From positions 1,488,001 through 1,552,000 of the forward strand of contig OZ245940.1 of the NCBI GenBank assembly GCA_965230045.1: 64,000 nucleotides of DNA. The letters are read 5' to 3'. Source of the DNA: G963662905 sp965230045 (GTDB lineage Bacteria > Bacteroidota > Bacteroidia > Bacteroidales > WRLA01). Made by a program: the position numbers and the translations under genes. Under the pieces are notes generated by a model. That model was not told the origin of the DNA. It saw nothing but the letters and a program-made list of their open reading frames with translations, and searched no databases. Shown here piece after piece: positions 49,904 to 59,748 of this stretch. How positions within the stretch are numbered: the stretch's first letter is position 1; each line of letters begins with the position of its first letter.

Positions 49904-52096
49904 TTACCTGGAAAACAACAACTCCCGGTATTTTGGCAGTGGCCAGATTTCATTGTCCACAACCAGTTCGAGTTTGTCGATATGTTCCCGGATTTTGTCT
50001 AAGTAGGGGCGGACGTTTTTATCATAAGCCAATGCTTTTTCATGTTCGTTTTCGATACGGTTGGCTTTTTTGCGCTCTTCGATCATTTCTGCAACCAGCT
50101 CTTTGATATTGGAAATATGATTGGAAACATTGCGGATCAGTTCGATGCGCCCTTTGGCCATGGATTTGTATTCCATTTCTTCAAAAATTTCCTTGAGCCC
50201 TTTCACGTTTTCGATGAGCAGGTTCATATAGTTTACAGCTGTTGGCACAATATGATTGATGGATAAATCGCCCAAAACGCGTGCTTCAATCTGAATGATT
50301 TTGGTGTATTTTTCAAATTCAACTTCCACACGTCCTTCCAGCTCTTTGCCGGAATAAATGCCGAGGCTGCGGAAAAGTTCGCGTGAATCATCGTTCAGGT
50401 AATCGGTAAGGCTTTCCGGAACACTGTTTTTATTGGTCAGTCCGCGTTTTTCGGCTTCTTTGGTCCATTCTTCGCTGTAGCCGTTTCCTTCAAAGCGGAT
50501 GCTTTCCGATTCGATGATGTATTTTTTCAGCACCTGAAAAATGGCGTCATCTTTCTTGATGCCGCTCATAATCATATCATCTACTTCCTTTTTAAATTCC
50601 TTGAGCTGCCTTGTGATTGTGGCATTGAGCACAATCATCGCGGAAGCAATATTAGCAGAAGAGCCAACGGCACGGAATTCAAAGCGGTTGCCGGTGAAAG
50701 CAAAGGGCGAAGTTCGGTTCCGGTCGGTATTATCGAGCAGGATTTCCGGGATTTTGCCAATATTGAGTTTCAGCTCGGTTTTCAGGTCCGGATCCATATG
50801 CTTTTCGTCCGGTACTTTCTGCACTATTTCATTGAGCATATGCGTAAGGTGGCGTCCCAGGAATGCGCTGATAATGGCCGGAGGGGCTTCGTTGGCGCCC
50901 ATGCGGTGTGCGTTTCCGGCGCTGCTGATGCTGGCGCGCAAGAGGTCGTTGTTTTTCTTCACGGCCATCAAAGTGTTGATGAGGAAGGTAAGGAACTGCA
51001 GGTTGGATTTTGGGTTGCGTCCCGGCTTGAAGAGGTTTACGCCTGTATCTGTGCTCAGTGACCAGTTGCAGTGTTTTCCTGATCCATTAATGCCTGCAAA
51101 AGGCTTTTCATGGAAAAGGATGCGGAAATGGTGCTTGCGTGCAACACGTCGCATCAGCTCCATAATTAATTGGTTATGGTCGTTGGCCAGATTGGTTTCC
51201 TCAAAAATGGGGGCGCACTCAAACTGGTTGGGAGCGACCTCATTATGTCGTGTTTTTACCGGTATGCCCAATAAATAGGCTTCCTGCTCGAAATCATGCA
51301 TAAAGGCTTTGACCCGCTCCGGAATTGCGCCAAAATAATGGTCGTCCATTTGCTGGTCTTTGGATGATGCGTGTCCCATCAGGGTTCTTCCTGTGAGCAT
51401 CATGTCGGGCCGGGCGCAAAACAGACTTTCGTCAATCAGGAAATATTCCTGTTCCCAGCCGGTATTTGAAGTAACGCGTTTCACGTTTTTATCGAAATAC
51501 TGGCAAACATCCGTGGCTGCTTTGTCCACAGCGGTTAATGATTTGAGCAAAGGGGTTTTATAGTCCAGTGCTTCGCCGGTATAGGATACAAAAACGGTGG
51601 GGATGCAGAGTGTGCGGTCGATGATAAATGCCGGGCTGCTGGTGTCCCATGCTGTATAGCCGCGTGCTTCGAAGGTGTTGCGCAAACCGCCGCTTGGAAA
51701 ACTGGATGCATCGGGTTCCTGCTGTGCCAGGCGCTCACCGCTGAAGTTTTCTACCACACCGCCAAATTCCGAAAACTCGATAAATGCGTCATGCTTCTCG
51801 GCTGTACTGTCGGTAAGCGGGTGAAACCAGTGTGTATAATGTGTGGCACCTTTTTCCATGGCCCAGGCTTTCATGCCGGCTGCTATCTGGTCGGCCAGCC
51901 TGCGGTCAATGGGCTCGCTTTTTTCTGCGCTTTGGATAAATTCATCATAAGCCTCACGGTTTAGGTATTTCTTCATCTTCTGCTGGTCAAAAACATTTGC
52001 TCCAAAATACTCGCTGGTTACTTTATTGGGCGCATTTGTTTTGATAGCCTCCCTCTTAAAAATCTCCTCTAATGCCTTAAAACGTAATTCTGCCAT
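49904..52096 (-). CDS. glnN: Glutamine synthetase type III
   Basis: 730 aa, the large form of glutamine synthetase found in Bacteroidota and cyanobacteria; makes glutamine from glutamate, ammonia and ATP in the cytoplasm. The N-terminal extension (TSEYFGANVFDQQKMKKYL) is typical. Active-site regions: EVAPNQFECAPIFEE, HEKPFAGINGSGKHCNWSLSTD, NRTSPFAFTGNRFEFRAVGSS. Full length. About 500 bp of upstream non-coding DNA. Confidence 0.97.
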   Translation of the reverse strand: MAELRFKALEEIFKREAIKTNAPNKVTSEYFGANVFDQQKMKKYLNREAYDEFIQSAEKSEPIDRRLADQIAAGMKAWAMEKGATHYTHWFHPLTDSTAEKHDAFIEFSEFGGVVENFSGERLAQQEPDASSFPSGGLRNTFEARGYTAWDTSSPAFIIDRTLCIPTVFVSYTGEALDYKTPLLKSLTAVDKAATDVCQYFDKNVKRVTSNTGWEQEYFLIDESLFCARPDMMLTGRTLMGHASSKDQQMDDHYFGAIPERVKAFMHDFEQEAYLLGIPVKTRHNEVAPNQFECAPIFEETNLANDHNQLIMELMRRVARKHHFRILFHEKPFAGINGSGKHCNWSLSTDTGVNLFKPGRNPKSNLQFLTFLINTLMAVKKNNDLLRASISSAGNAHRMGANEAPPAIISAFLGRHLTHMLNEIVQKVPDEKHMDPDLKTELKLNIGKIPEILLDNTDRNRTSPFAFTGNRFEFRAVGSSANIASAMIVLNATITRQLKEFKKEVDDMIMSGIKKDDAIFQVLKKYIIESESIRFEGNGYSEEWTKEAEKRGLTNKNSVPESLTDYLNDDSRELFRSLGIYSGKELEGRVEVEFEKYTKIIQIEARVLGDLSINHIVPTAVNYMNLLIENVKGLKEIFEEMEYKSMAKGRIELIRNVSNHISNIKELVAEMIEERKKANRIENEHEKALAYDKNVRPYLDKIREHIDKLELVVDNEIWPLPKYRELLFSR

Positions 52097-52600
52097 CTGT
52101 TTGAATTTTTGATTAACGAGGCAAAAGTATAATAAATTTTGAAATACCCCCTGTTAAATTTGGGTTAATCTCAAATATTGCTAACAAAATCCTGTAATAT
52201 TCTTAAAAATATTGAGGTCAAACGTATAATTCTATTGTTAATTGAATAACAGTACGTCTTATTGTTCCGGCTAATATTGAAGTTGATTAAGCAAGCTGTT
52301 TTCAAAAAAGTTAATGCTGAGATCGGGCATTGTGGACAAGGACTAGGGCAATGTTTTTTAAAAGACGACATCGATACCAAGACGGCGTTTTGCGACAGTA
52401 GTGTTTCCTTTTGCTTCTGTTATAGAATTAATTCCGGTATTGGGCTCGTTGTTTTTCCTTTGTGGATGTATTCATAATAACCAATCGCCAAGCCAGTCTG
52501 AAGCGATAAATATAACTGTTTTTGAACGGTTCCCGCATCATAATGGTGGGGCAACAAAGCTAGAAGTCAATGCATTGTTAATGCTTAAATTTGAGCAGTA
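52097..52600. other. Intergenic region, nothing recognised
   Basis: About 500 bp between the glnN start and the stop of the T9SS cargo gene. Two overlapping plus-strand frames (52262-52477, 52401-52604) are unconvincing. One has a short hydrophobic run with a Cys (LFFLCGCIHNN) that might be a decayed lipoprotein gene, but I cannot support it. The glnN promoter should be here. Confidence 0.4.
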
Positions 52601-53575
52601 TTAAAATTTTATAAACTTTTCTATATAATGTGCATTTTCGGTCTTAACTTCTATACAGTATATTCCTGCATTGAGATGCTGAATTGATAATTCATTGTTG
52701 GGCAGGAATATCTTGTTTTGATATACAATCCGTCCGCTTAAATCAAAAATCCTGATTTTTCCCGCTACAAAAGGTTGTGCTTCAATTCGGATGCATATTT
52801 TGTCTTTGGCCGGGTTCGGAGAAATACTGATTTTGTTGTTCCGGATGATTGCTTTTTCCGTTCCAAGGGTTTTGTCGCATAAATAACTTCCGTCGGGATA
52901 AATACTTTCATCGTTCAACGAGAAGCATTCCAGACTGTATGTATTTTCAAAAGGCATTTCAAGATATCCCAAATGTCCCAATGTGCTTCCTATTCCTTCG
53001 ATAATGCTCGCGAAACCTTCCTGGAAAACAGAGCCATTATACCGAAAAGCCAGATTCCATCTTTTTCTGATTGTGCCTCCAGTCTCAATACTGTCTATGC
53101 TGGCTACAATAAGGGTGTCTGTTGTGTTGATGTTGGTAACTGTTTTAGGATATGGATTTCTAACGGCCATATTTCCAAAATCATAGAGAATTTGATCCTG
53201 ACCGTCTTGCCTGATATATACAATTTGATTCTCAATGTCCTGGCGAATGATCGCATAAAGGGATTCTTCATTTTGATAATGGAAGGATGACGGGCAGCCG
53301 GGTTCGGGTTGATTAGCTGCATTGCCTGTGCAAACGCCTCTGCTGTATAATCTGTTGTAAATTGTTCCGTTTATTGTGGTGTCGGATTTGTAGTAAACAG
53401 GTGAAAGGCAGTTGCAAATGTAGCCATGACAGCCAGCTCCGGGAGGTGTACATGCCCATTTTTCGGAGCTGTTTTCCATCCAAAAAGGATTGTCTTCCGG
53501 AAATGGAAAACTGCTTTGGGCCAGACAAAAACCGGCAATAAAAAATCCAATAATTGAAACAATGCTTTTTCTCAT
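52601..53575 (-). CDS. T9SS-exported protein of unknown function
   Basis: 324 aa from ATG 53575, where the signal peptide begins (MRKSIVSIIGFFIAGFCLAQ); the frame to 53605 is rejected. A cysteine-rich middle (CTPPGAGCHGYICNC) has no recognised domain. A type A T9SS sorting domain ends the protein: ISISPNPAKDKICI, IRIFDLSGRIVYQ, LNAGIYCIEVKTE. Secreted or surface-anchored. It stands alone between long spacers. Confidence 0.82.
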   Translation of the reverse strand: MRKSIVSIIGFFIAGFCLAQSSFPFPEDNPFWMENSSEKWACTPPGAGCHGYICNCLSPVYYKSDTTINGTIYNRLYSRGVCTGNAANQPEPGCPSSFHYQNEESLYAIIRQDIENQIVYIRQDGQDQILYDFGNMAVRNPYPKTVTNINTTDTLIVASIDSIETGGTIRKRWNLAFRYNGSVFQEGFASIIEGIGSTLGHLGYLEMPFENTYSLECFSLNDESIYPDGSYLCDKTLGTEKAIIRNNKISISPNPAKDKICIRIEAQPFVAGKIRIFDLSGRIVYQNKIFLPNNELSIQHLNAGIYCIEVKTENAHYIEKFIKF

Positions 53576-53722
53576 GATTATGGCTTTTATTTGATGGTAG
53601 GACAAAGATACTGGTTTTTGTTAATTTATCATAGAAAGTTGATGTATTTTGCTTTATGAATGATAAATGTTTGATATCCTCTATCCGGATTGTACGCTAT
53701 GTTGGTTTGAGAGCAGGAAAAT

Positions 53723-54748
53723 CTATGGGTTTTTATTCGTCGAATCACGTATTACCAAGCGGGTTTTTGCCCTGATATTCAACTTAGAAATGTCTTCCTG
53801 CTGATCGATATGTGATAAGACAAGCTGTATGCTTCGTCGGCCAATTTTTTTTCCGGGTTGATGAATGGATGAAAGTTGAGGAGAGCAAACCAGTGCCAGA
53901 TCGGAATTGCTGAACCCAAGTACGCCGACATCCTCCGGAATTTTATATCCGGCCTTTTTTAAGCCGTTCAATGCGCCAACAGCAACAATATCGCTAATGG
54001 CAAAAATGGCATCAGGCGGTTCGGCTAATTGCATAAGGTTCATTGCCATTTGTTCCCCTTCCTGAAAGGTGAATTTGTGGCAACTGATAATCCATTCGTC
54101 CCTCACTTCCAGATTGTGCTCTTTCAGTGAATCCATATATGCTTTGCATCGGATATTGGCCAAATCGGATGATGCAAGCCCGCGCATGTGTGCAATTTTC
54201 CTGTAGCCTTGCTCGATCAAATGATTGATTCCTTCCTTTGTGCCAACATAATCATTGGAAGAGATCAGAGGTGTATTAATTTGGTCGAAATAAATTAGCC
54301 TGTCGATTATCAGGAATGGAATGTCTTTCCGGATGAGTTTTTCCAGGCGGTCTTTCTTTAAAGCGAGCTTTCTTCCGGGAAGAATCAGAATGGCATCTAC
54401 ATTCAGTTCATAAAATTCTTCAATAAATTCAAGTTCCTTTTCTGGTTTATAGTTACTTTCGGCTATCAGGAGCTTGTATCCGGCTTTTTCTGCTTCGGAT
54501 AACATTCCGCTCAAAATTTGAGTGACATAATAATGTGCAAGCCTGGGGAAGATAACGCCAATACGATGCGACTTCTGGTATTTCAGCGATAATGCCGTAC
54601 TATTGGGTTTATAATTATACAATGCGGCAACTTCCCTGACCCGGTTTTTCATTTTTTCGCTGATTTCGGGGTGGTCGTGCAAAGCACGCGATACGGTTGC
54701 AATTGTTGTATTTAGTGCTTTTGCGATGTCTTTTAGGCGTGCTTTCAT
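53723..54748 (-). CDS. LacI-family transcriptional regulator
   Basis: 341 aa. N-terminal helix-turn-helix (RLKDIAKALNTTIATVSRALHDHPEIS) and hinge, then a periplasmic-binding-protein-like ligand domain (IGVIFPRLAHYYVTQILSGM, ISSNDYVGTKEGINHL, GYRKIAHMRG). A sugar or glycoside is the expected effector. It is divergent from the TonB receptor gene, with a perfect operator palindrome in the shared 152-bp promoter region, so it probably regulates itself and the transport/glycosidase block. Confidence 0.95.
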   Translation of the reverse strand: MKARLKDIAKALNTTIATVSRALHDHPEISEKMKNRVREVAALYNYKPNSTALSLKYQKSHRIGVIFPRLAHYYVTQILSGMLSEAEKAGYKLLIAESNYKPEKELEFIEEFYELNVDAILILPGRKLALKKDRLEKLIRKDIPFLIIDRLIYFDQINTPLISSNDYVGTKEGINHLIEQGYRKIAHMRGLASSDLANIRCKAYMDSLKEHNLEVRDEWIISCHKFTFQEGEQMAMNLMQLAEPPDAIFAISDIVAVGALNGLKKAGYKIPEDVGVLGFSNSDLALVCSPQLSSIHQPGKKIGRRSIQLVLSHIDQQEDISKLNIRAKTRLVIRDSTNKNP

Positions 54749-54814
54749 TATTGCTGTATTATCTGATAATTAGATGTATGGGCAAATTTAAAAAATTATT
54801 AAGAAAGTTATTAA

Positions 54815-54830
54815 CCGTAAACGTTTACGG
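54815..54830. promoter_or_regulatory. LacI-type operator
   Basis: CCGTAAACGTTTACGG, a perfect 16-bp palindrome with the central CG step typical of LacI/GalR operators. It is 66 bp before the LacI start (other strand) and 70 bp before the TonB receptor start. Confidence 0.9.
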
Positions 54831-54900
54831 AAAATTTGCCCTCTTGCATCTTCTGAAATTTCGACTTTTCTTTGTTGCATAATTATTAAAAGTCAACGAT

Positions 54901-57528
54901 ATGAAGAGAATTTTTACTGTTTTATTTGTGTTCCTGATGGGTATGACAATGCAGGTGACTGCACAGAATACGATTACGGGAACGGTTAAGGATGCCAAAG
55001 GTATTTCTATCCCCGGGGCATCTATTATGGTGCAAAATACCACAACTGGTACGATTAGTGATATCGACGGTAATTTCAGTCTGACCGTGGATAAGCTTCC
55101 TGTAATACTGCAGGTAAGTTATGTTGGATTTCAGGCAATTGAACTGGAAATTGCATCGGAAGAACCAATTGAGATTACGCTTAAAGAAGGTCTGGGGCTT
55201 GATGAGGTAACCATTACCGGTACGATGACGGTGCGCTCCGAAGCAGAGGCCGCTATGTCGATGACTTCGATGAATGCCAAAGAAATCCAGTCGAAAGCAG
55301 CCAACGGACAGGCCGACATCCTGCGTTCAGTTCCGGGTATTACTGCTGAAGGTGGTGGAGGTGAAGTTGCTGCCAATGTATTTGTCAGAGGTTTACCTTC
55401 AGGCGGACAGTATGTTTTTAACCCTCTGGAGTATGATGGAATGCCTGTAATCAGTACTTTCGGGCTAAACTCATCTGCACACGATGTGTATATCCGCAAC
55501 GATTTCGGTTTGAAAACCCTGGACTTCCCTCGTGGTGGAGCTGCAATTATGTATGGCGCTGGTTCTGTTGCCGGTGTGATCAATTACATCTCCAAGACGG
55601 GAACAGAAATTCCTGAAAACATCATCCAGTTTGAGACTGCCGACCAGGGACGTCTTAAAGCTGATTTCTTCTCAGGAGGTAAGATTGGTGGAAAAGAATC
55701 ACGCACTTATTATGCGATTAGCGGTTTCTATCGTTATGACGAAGGCCCCATCAAAACCGGACTTCCTACCGAAGGTTTCCAGCTTCGTGGAAATGTGAAA
55801 CAACTTTTTGATAAAGGCTCACTCGTGCTTTCAGCGCAATTGATTGATGACCGCGTTCAGTTTTTCCTTCCGTTGCCACTTGATGGCGAAACACGTAAAT
55901 ATGCTATTGGCAACGATGGTGAAGAGGTGAAAACCATCCAAACTGTGCATGCTGCCAATATTTCTTATCGTACGCCAAATGGGGTTTATCATACACCAAT
56001 CCGCAATGGTGTTGAAACCAAAGGCGGCTACTTTATGGCCGATTATAAATACGAATTTGATAATGAATTGAAACTGAATACGAAAATGCGTTATGCAAGA
56101 TATCAGCATCAGTTTAACCTCTTCCTGGCAGGAACCGGTAACCCACAATCAATAAACGATTTTGTTGCCGCCATTGATCCTGCTGCAACAGATATTACAG
56201 TAACAAATACCGGCACTACCCGCGTAGTACCGAATTCGGATAAGGTGCTTGTAAATACATTGCTCGACCGCGATCGTCCTATGACCGATATGGCCGGCGA
56301 AATCAATTTGACAAAAACCTGGATTACCGGTGATCTGGAGCATAATGTAACCGCTGGTGGTTTCTTTTCACGTACAGAAGCCTTTGATAAAAATGTGCAG
56401 TCACGCTATATCAGCGAATTTAATGATGAGCCTATGCTTGTGGATATCAGTTATATGTCGGGTGGTGAACAAAAAATCCTGAGCCAGAATGGCATTTATA
56501 ATCCGGGTGCGGCTTATGCCAATAACTTCATCACCGCCAATAAAATTGCGGGTTACCTTACTGATGAAATGAAAATTGGTAAATGGCGCATCGATGTGGG
56601 CTTTAGGGTGGAGCACATCAAAGCTACGCTGGCCCGCGAAGGATCAACTTCCTATTTGATGGATGATGATGCCAGTCTTTCGGCCGATCTCCAAAGTGTA
56701 AACTGGGGCAATAATGCTTACCTGACAGGTGATGGTGCTGATACTGATTGGGCCGGTGTTTTGGCAGCAAACTATGCCGTCAATGATAACCTGCACCTTT
56801 ATGGTAACGTAACCAAAGGCTATTTCTTCCCTCAGCCTCGTGGAATTCAGATTTCTCCTGACGGTACTGTTGGTTCGTATAAAACAGAGAAAATTTATCA
56901 GGGAGAATTGGGTGCAAAATATGCCACACAAAAACTGACAACCACAATCGCAGGATATTTCGTAAAACTGGATAACCGTCGTGATGTCCGTTTGGTTGAT
57001 GACCCCAATAACCCCGGAACAATCATTGAACAGGTAACTACAAAAAGTACACGCACTATTGGTGTGGAAGCAACATGGGCATACGAATTTGTGAAAAACC
57101 TGAGCTTTAACGGTAGCCTTACTTATCAGGCACATGAATACACAGAGCAAAAATCCAATCCTGAATATGTGGGTAATAAATTGGCCCGTCAGCCGAATTT
57201 TATGTCATATGTTGAGCTGAGATATGCCGACAGCAGGGTAGATGGAGCATTATCTATGAGTTATATGGGAAGCAAATATACCGACGATAGCAATAATGTT
57301 GAGCTCGATCCGATTTCTATCGTTCGTTTGGATGCAGGTTATACCATGAGCCTTGGACAAAAAGGAGAAAGCATGCGCATTGGTGCTTCGGTATTTAACC
57401 TGACCGATTGCCGTGGCCTGACCGAAGGTAACCCACGAGACCTGTCACAATCAAACGAAGGTGTTTATTTCGTAGGCCGACCGATCCTTCCAAGAAGGGT
57501 GTTCCTGCGTGTAACATTTAATATCTAG
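54901..57528 (+). CDS. TonB-dependent receptor of the glycoside locus
   Basis: 875 aa. Signal peptide (1-21, ending VTAQ), carboxypeptidase-D-regulatory-like domain (ITGTVKDAKGISIPGASI, about 25-100), plug (ADILRSVPGITAEG, VFVRGLPSGGQYV, FPRGGAAIMYGAGSVAGVINYISK) and a 22-strand barrel ending in RVFLRVTFNI. It lacks a SusD partner and SusC-specific length, so it is a stand-alone receptor. Following symporter and phosphorylase genes suggest it carries a sugar derivative. A LacI operator lies just upstream. Confidence 0.9.
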   Translation: MKRIFTVLFVFLMGMTMQVTAQNTITGTVKDAKGISIPGASIMVQNTTTGTISDIDGNFSLTVDKLPVILQVSYVGFQAIELEIASEEPIEITLKEGLGLDEVTITGTMTVRSEAEAAMSMTSMNAKEIQSKAANGQADILRSVPGITAEGGGGEVAANVFVRGLPSGGQYVFNPLEYDGMPVISTFGLNSSAHDVYIRNDFGLKTLDFPRGGAAIMYGAGSVAGVINYISKTGTEIPENIIQFETADQGRLKADFFSGGKIGGKESRTYYAISGFYRYDEGPIKTGLPTEGFQLRGNVKQLFDKGSLVLSAQLIDDRVQFFLPLPLDGETRKYAIGNDGEEVKTIQTVHAANISYRTPNGVYHTPIRNGVETKGGYFMADYKYEFDNELKLNTKMRYARYQHQFNLFLAGTGNPQSINDFVAAIDPAATDITVTNTGTTRVVPNSDKVLVNTLLDRDRPMTDMAGEINLTKTWITGDLEHNVTAGGFFSRTEAFDKNVQSRYISEFNDEPMLVDISYMSGGEQKILSQNGIYNPGAAYANNFITANKIAGYLTDEMKIGKWRIDVGFRVEHIKATLAREGSTSYLMDDDASLSADLQSVNWGNNAYLTGDGADTDWAGVLAANYAVNDNLHLYGNVTKGYFFPQPRGIQISPDGTVGSYKTEKIYQGELGAKYATQKLTTTIAGYFVKLDNRRDVRLVDDPNNPGTIIEQVTTKSTRTIGVEATWAYEFVKNLSFNGSLTYQAHEYTEQKSNPEYVGNKLARQPNFMSYVELRYADSRVDGALSMSYMGSKYTDDSNNVELDPISIVRLDAGYTMSLGQKGESMRIGASVFNLTDCRGLTEGNPRDLSQSNEGVYFVGRPILPRRVFLRVTFNI

Positions 57529-57536
57529 TCTATTTA

Positions 57537-57562
57537 CAGGGGATTTTCCCTGTTTTAAATGC
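57537..57562 (+). terminator. Terminator-like hairpin after the TonB receptor
   Basis: ACAGGG, short loop, CCCTGTTTT, beginning 8 bp after the stop. The stem is short; partial termination is possible since the downstream genes read the same way. Confidence 0.55.
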
Positions 57563-58096
57563 CGCCTGATAACAGGCAAAATGAAGTTCTTTGAAATCCT
57601 GTTGTTCCGTGTTTTATTGATGAAACCTCTTTATCAATCACAAAAGGCAGAGCGGATCAGTGGTGGTGTTCTTTTGCTGGTTTTTACACCGGTAACCGTA
57701 GAATTTATTCCGCTCCTGCTATACCGGAGATGGTGTTGAAGGCTTATTATGGGGGGAAGGACAAGACAGGAAGCTTGAGCGAAGGAAATGTGTTGATGAA
57801 GTTTCCTGTCTTTGTTTTCCGGTTTGGTGATTTGGCTTCAAAGAATGCATCTGCTTTGCTTTATTCCTGAAAGCTGCAGAAAGATACATGCAGGTATAAT
57901 GGTTTTGGCCTGCTGTAATGGTTGAGTTTTTATATGGTTAGCTCTGTATGCTTTTGCTATTTTAATGGATGGTATTTTTTGGGTTTGCCAAGGGTATTTG
58001 GGTTTCTCGGGATGAGGTTTTATGTCTTTTTTAATCTGCCCGGATATGAATACGGACACAGGATTTTTTTGGTTTATAAATATTAATGACCATAAT
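57563..58096. other. Intergenic region with a second hairpin
   Basis: About 530 bp without a gene. GACAGGAA (57765-57772) and TTCCTGTC (57803-57810), then TTTGTTTT, form a possible long-loop hairpin. No second full LacI palindrome was found; a half-site-like AACCGTA occurs near 57693. The symporter unit probably has its own promoter. Confidence 0.4.
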
Positions 58097-59737
58097 ATGA
58101 ATTGGTTAGACTATCTGATTGTATTGGTGTATTTCGCGGGTTTCCTTGGAATGGGCTACTTTTTCAAGGAAAATAAAAATTCAACGGATTATTTCCTTGG
58201 AGGCAAAAGTCTGGGCTGGTTCCCTTTAAGCCTTTCAACAATGGCGACCCAGCTTTCAGCCATCAGTTTTGTTTCGGCTCCTGCCTTTGTAGCCTTGAAA
58301 GCCGGCGGTGGGATGAAATGGCTTTCTTTTGAGTTTTCTGTTCCTCTGGCCATGTTTTTTCTAATGGTTGTGCTCATTCCTCCATTGTTCCGCTCAGGGG
58401 TGGTAAGTATTTATGAGTTTGTTGAGCGCCGCTTCGATGCTTCAACACGTATGATCTTAAGTGTAGTCTTTCAAATCAGCCGGGCATTGAGCACCGGAGT
58501 GATGGTTTATACCATCGCCATTATTTTGCAGGCTGTACTGGATATTGATTTTATTTATACCATCCCCATTATCAGTATTGTAACTATCGTGTACTCCTGG
58601 CAGGGTGGGATGAAAGCCGTGGTATGGGGCGATGCAATTCAGATGATCATCCTTTTCCTTGGATTGATTATTATTTTGGTTTTTGGCTGGATTCTAATGG
58701 ATCAGAATGGCGGCTCATTATCCAATATCAATCCCGATAGATTACAGGTAATTCAAAATAACTTTGGCCTCAATGGCGGTGAATACGGTATTTGGCCTAT
58801 GATAATTGGAGGATTTTTTCTTTATGCCTCATACTATGGTACCGATCAAACTCAGGCTCAAAGGCTGCTTTCGGCCAAAAACGAAAAAACAATACGAACA
58901 CTGCTTTTTGCAAATGGAATGCTCCGCTTGCCGGTCGTGCTTGTGTATTGTATTATGGGATTGGTTTTAGGCGGTTTTATATTGGTAGCCCCTGATTTTC
59001 TTAATGAAATCAGCTCGGTTACTGAAAAATACTTTCCACAGGAATTTGCTTCATCAGGAATAAAACCTGATTTAATGGTGCCGGTCTTTATTACCAAATA
59101 TCTTCCTCATGGCGTAATCGGACTGTTGATGGTGGGCATTCTTTCTGCGGCAATGTCTTCATTGAGTTCAACCGTTAATTCCCTTTCTGCGGTTACTGTT
59201 GAGGATTTCTTTAATCGTGGCAAAAAGAAGATCACCGGAAAAAAATACATGATGCTTTCAAAATCTGCAGTGGTTTTTTGGGGTATCGTTTGTATCGCCA
59301 GTGCGTTTTTACTGGGGGGCAGCGAAAGCAGCGTCATCGAAATTATAAATGCCATTGGTTCTGTTTTCTATGGACCGGTTCTGGCAACTTTCATACTGGC
59401 TATTTTTTCCAAAAAAGTGAACCGGCACGGAATGAAAGTTGGAATCATTGTGTCAGTGCTCGTTAACCTGATTTTTTCCAAAACCATGCAGGAAATTATC
59501 GGATTTGATCCGGGAGTGGAAATTTTCTGGATATGGTTGAACTTTACCGGATTTGCACTTTGTGTTATTGTAACTTATGCGGTCAGCCTTGTTTTCCATG
59601 ATCCGGAAAATAAAACCGGAGTTGTTAAATTCAAAATCAGGAAAGAAGATATCCTGATCAAAGAAACCTATATACTCATTGGTTTCTTTATCCTGATAGT
59701 AATTTTTAGTTTTTATGTTCCGCAAATCTTTGGATAA
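58097..59737 (+). CDS. Sodium:solute symporter (SSS family)
   Basis: 546 aa from ATG 58097, where the conserved MNWLDYLIVLVYFAGFLGMGYFF begins (a frame opens at 58022). About 13 hydrophobic helices; family marks NSTDYFLGGKSLGWF, TMATQLSAISFVSAPAF and, in helix 9, AAMSSLSSTVNSLSAVTVEDF. Sodium-driven uptake of a sugar or related organic solute across the inner membrane. The glycosyltransferase gene follows 11 bp later, so symporter, GT4, phosphorylase and mannosidase genes appear to be one operon. Confidence 0.93.
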   Translation: MNWLDYLIVLVYFAGFLGMGYFFKENKNSTDYFLGGKSLGWFPLSLSTMATQLSAISFVSAPAFVALKAGGGMKWLSFEFSVPLAMFFLMVVLIPPLFRSGVVSIYEFVERRFDASTRMILSVVFQISRALSTGVMVYTIAIILQAVLDIDFIYTIPIISIVTIVYSWQGGMKAVVWGDAIQMIILFLGLIIILVFGWILMDQNGGSLSNINPDRLQVIQNNFGLNGGEYGIWPMIIGGFFLYASYYGTDQTQAQRLLSAKNEKTIRTLLFANGMLRLPVVLVYCIMGLVLGGFILVAPDFLNEISSVTEKYFPQEFASSGIKPDLMVPVFITKYLPHGVIGLLMVGILSAAMSSLSSTVNSLSAVTVEDFFNRGKKKITGKKYMMLSKSAVVFWGIVCIASAFLLGGSESSVIEIINAIGSVFYGPVLATFILAIFSKKVNRHGMKVGIIVSVLVNLIFSKTMQEIIGFDPGVEIFWIWLNFTGFALCVIVTYAVSLVFHDPENKTGVVKFKIRKEDILIKETYILIGFFILIVIFSFYVPQIFG

Positions 59738-59748
59738 GCTTTTTTAAT

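Noticed and set aside
50541..51278. 245-codon plus-strand open frame
   Set aside because: Lies entirely antisense to the well-supported glnN gene and its translation shows no domain; it is a shadow of coding sequence.
52262..52604. Small plus-strand frames upstream of glnN
   Set aside because: Overlapping frames with no recognisable domain, start context or codon pattern; kept as unannotated intergenic DNA.
57765..57818. Hairpin GACAGGAA/TTCCTGTC as a terminator or riboswitch
   Set aside because: The loop of about 30 bases and 8-bp stem are weak, and no gene ends just before it.
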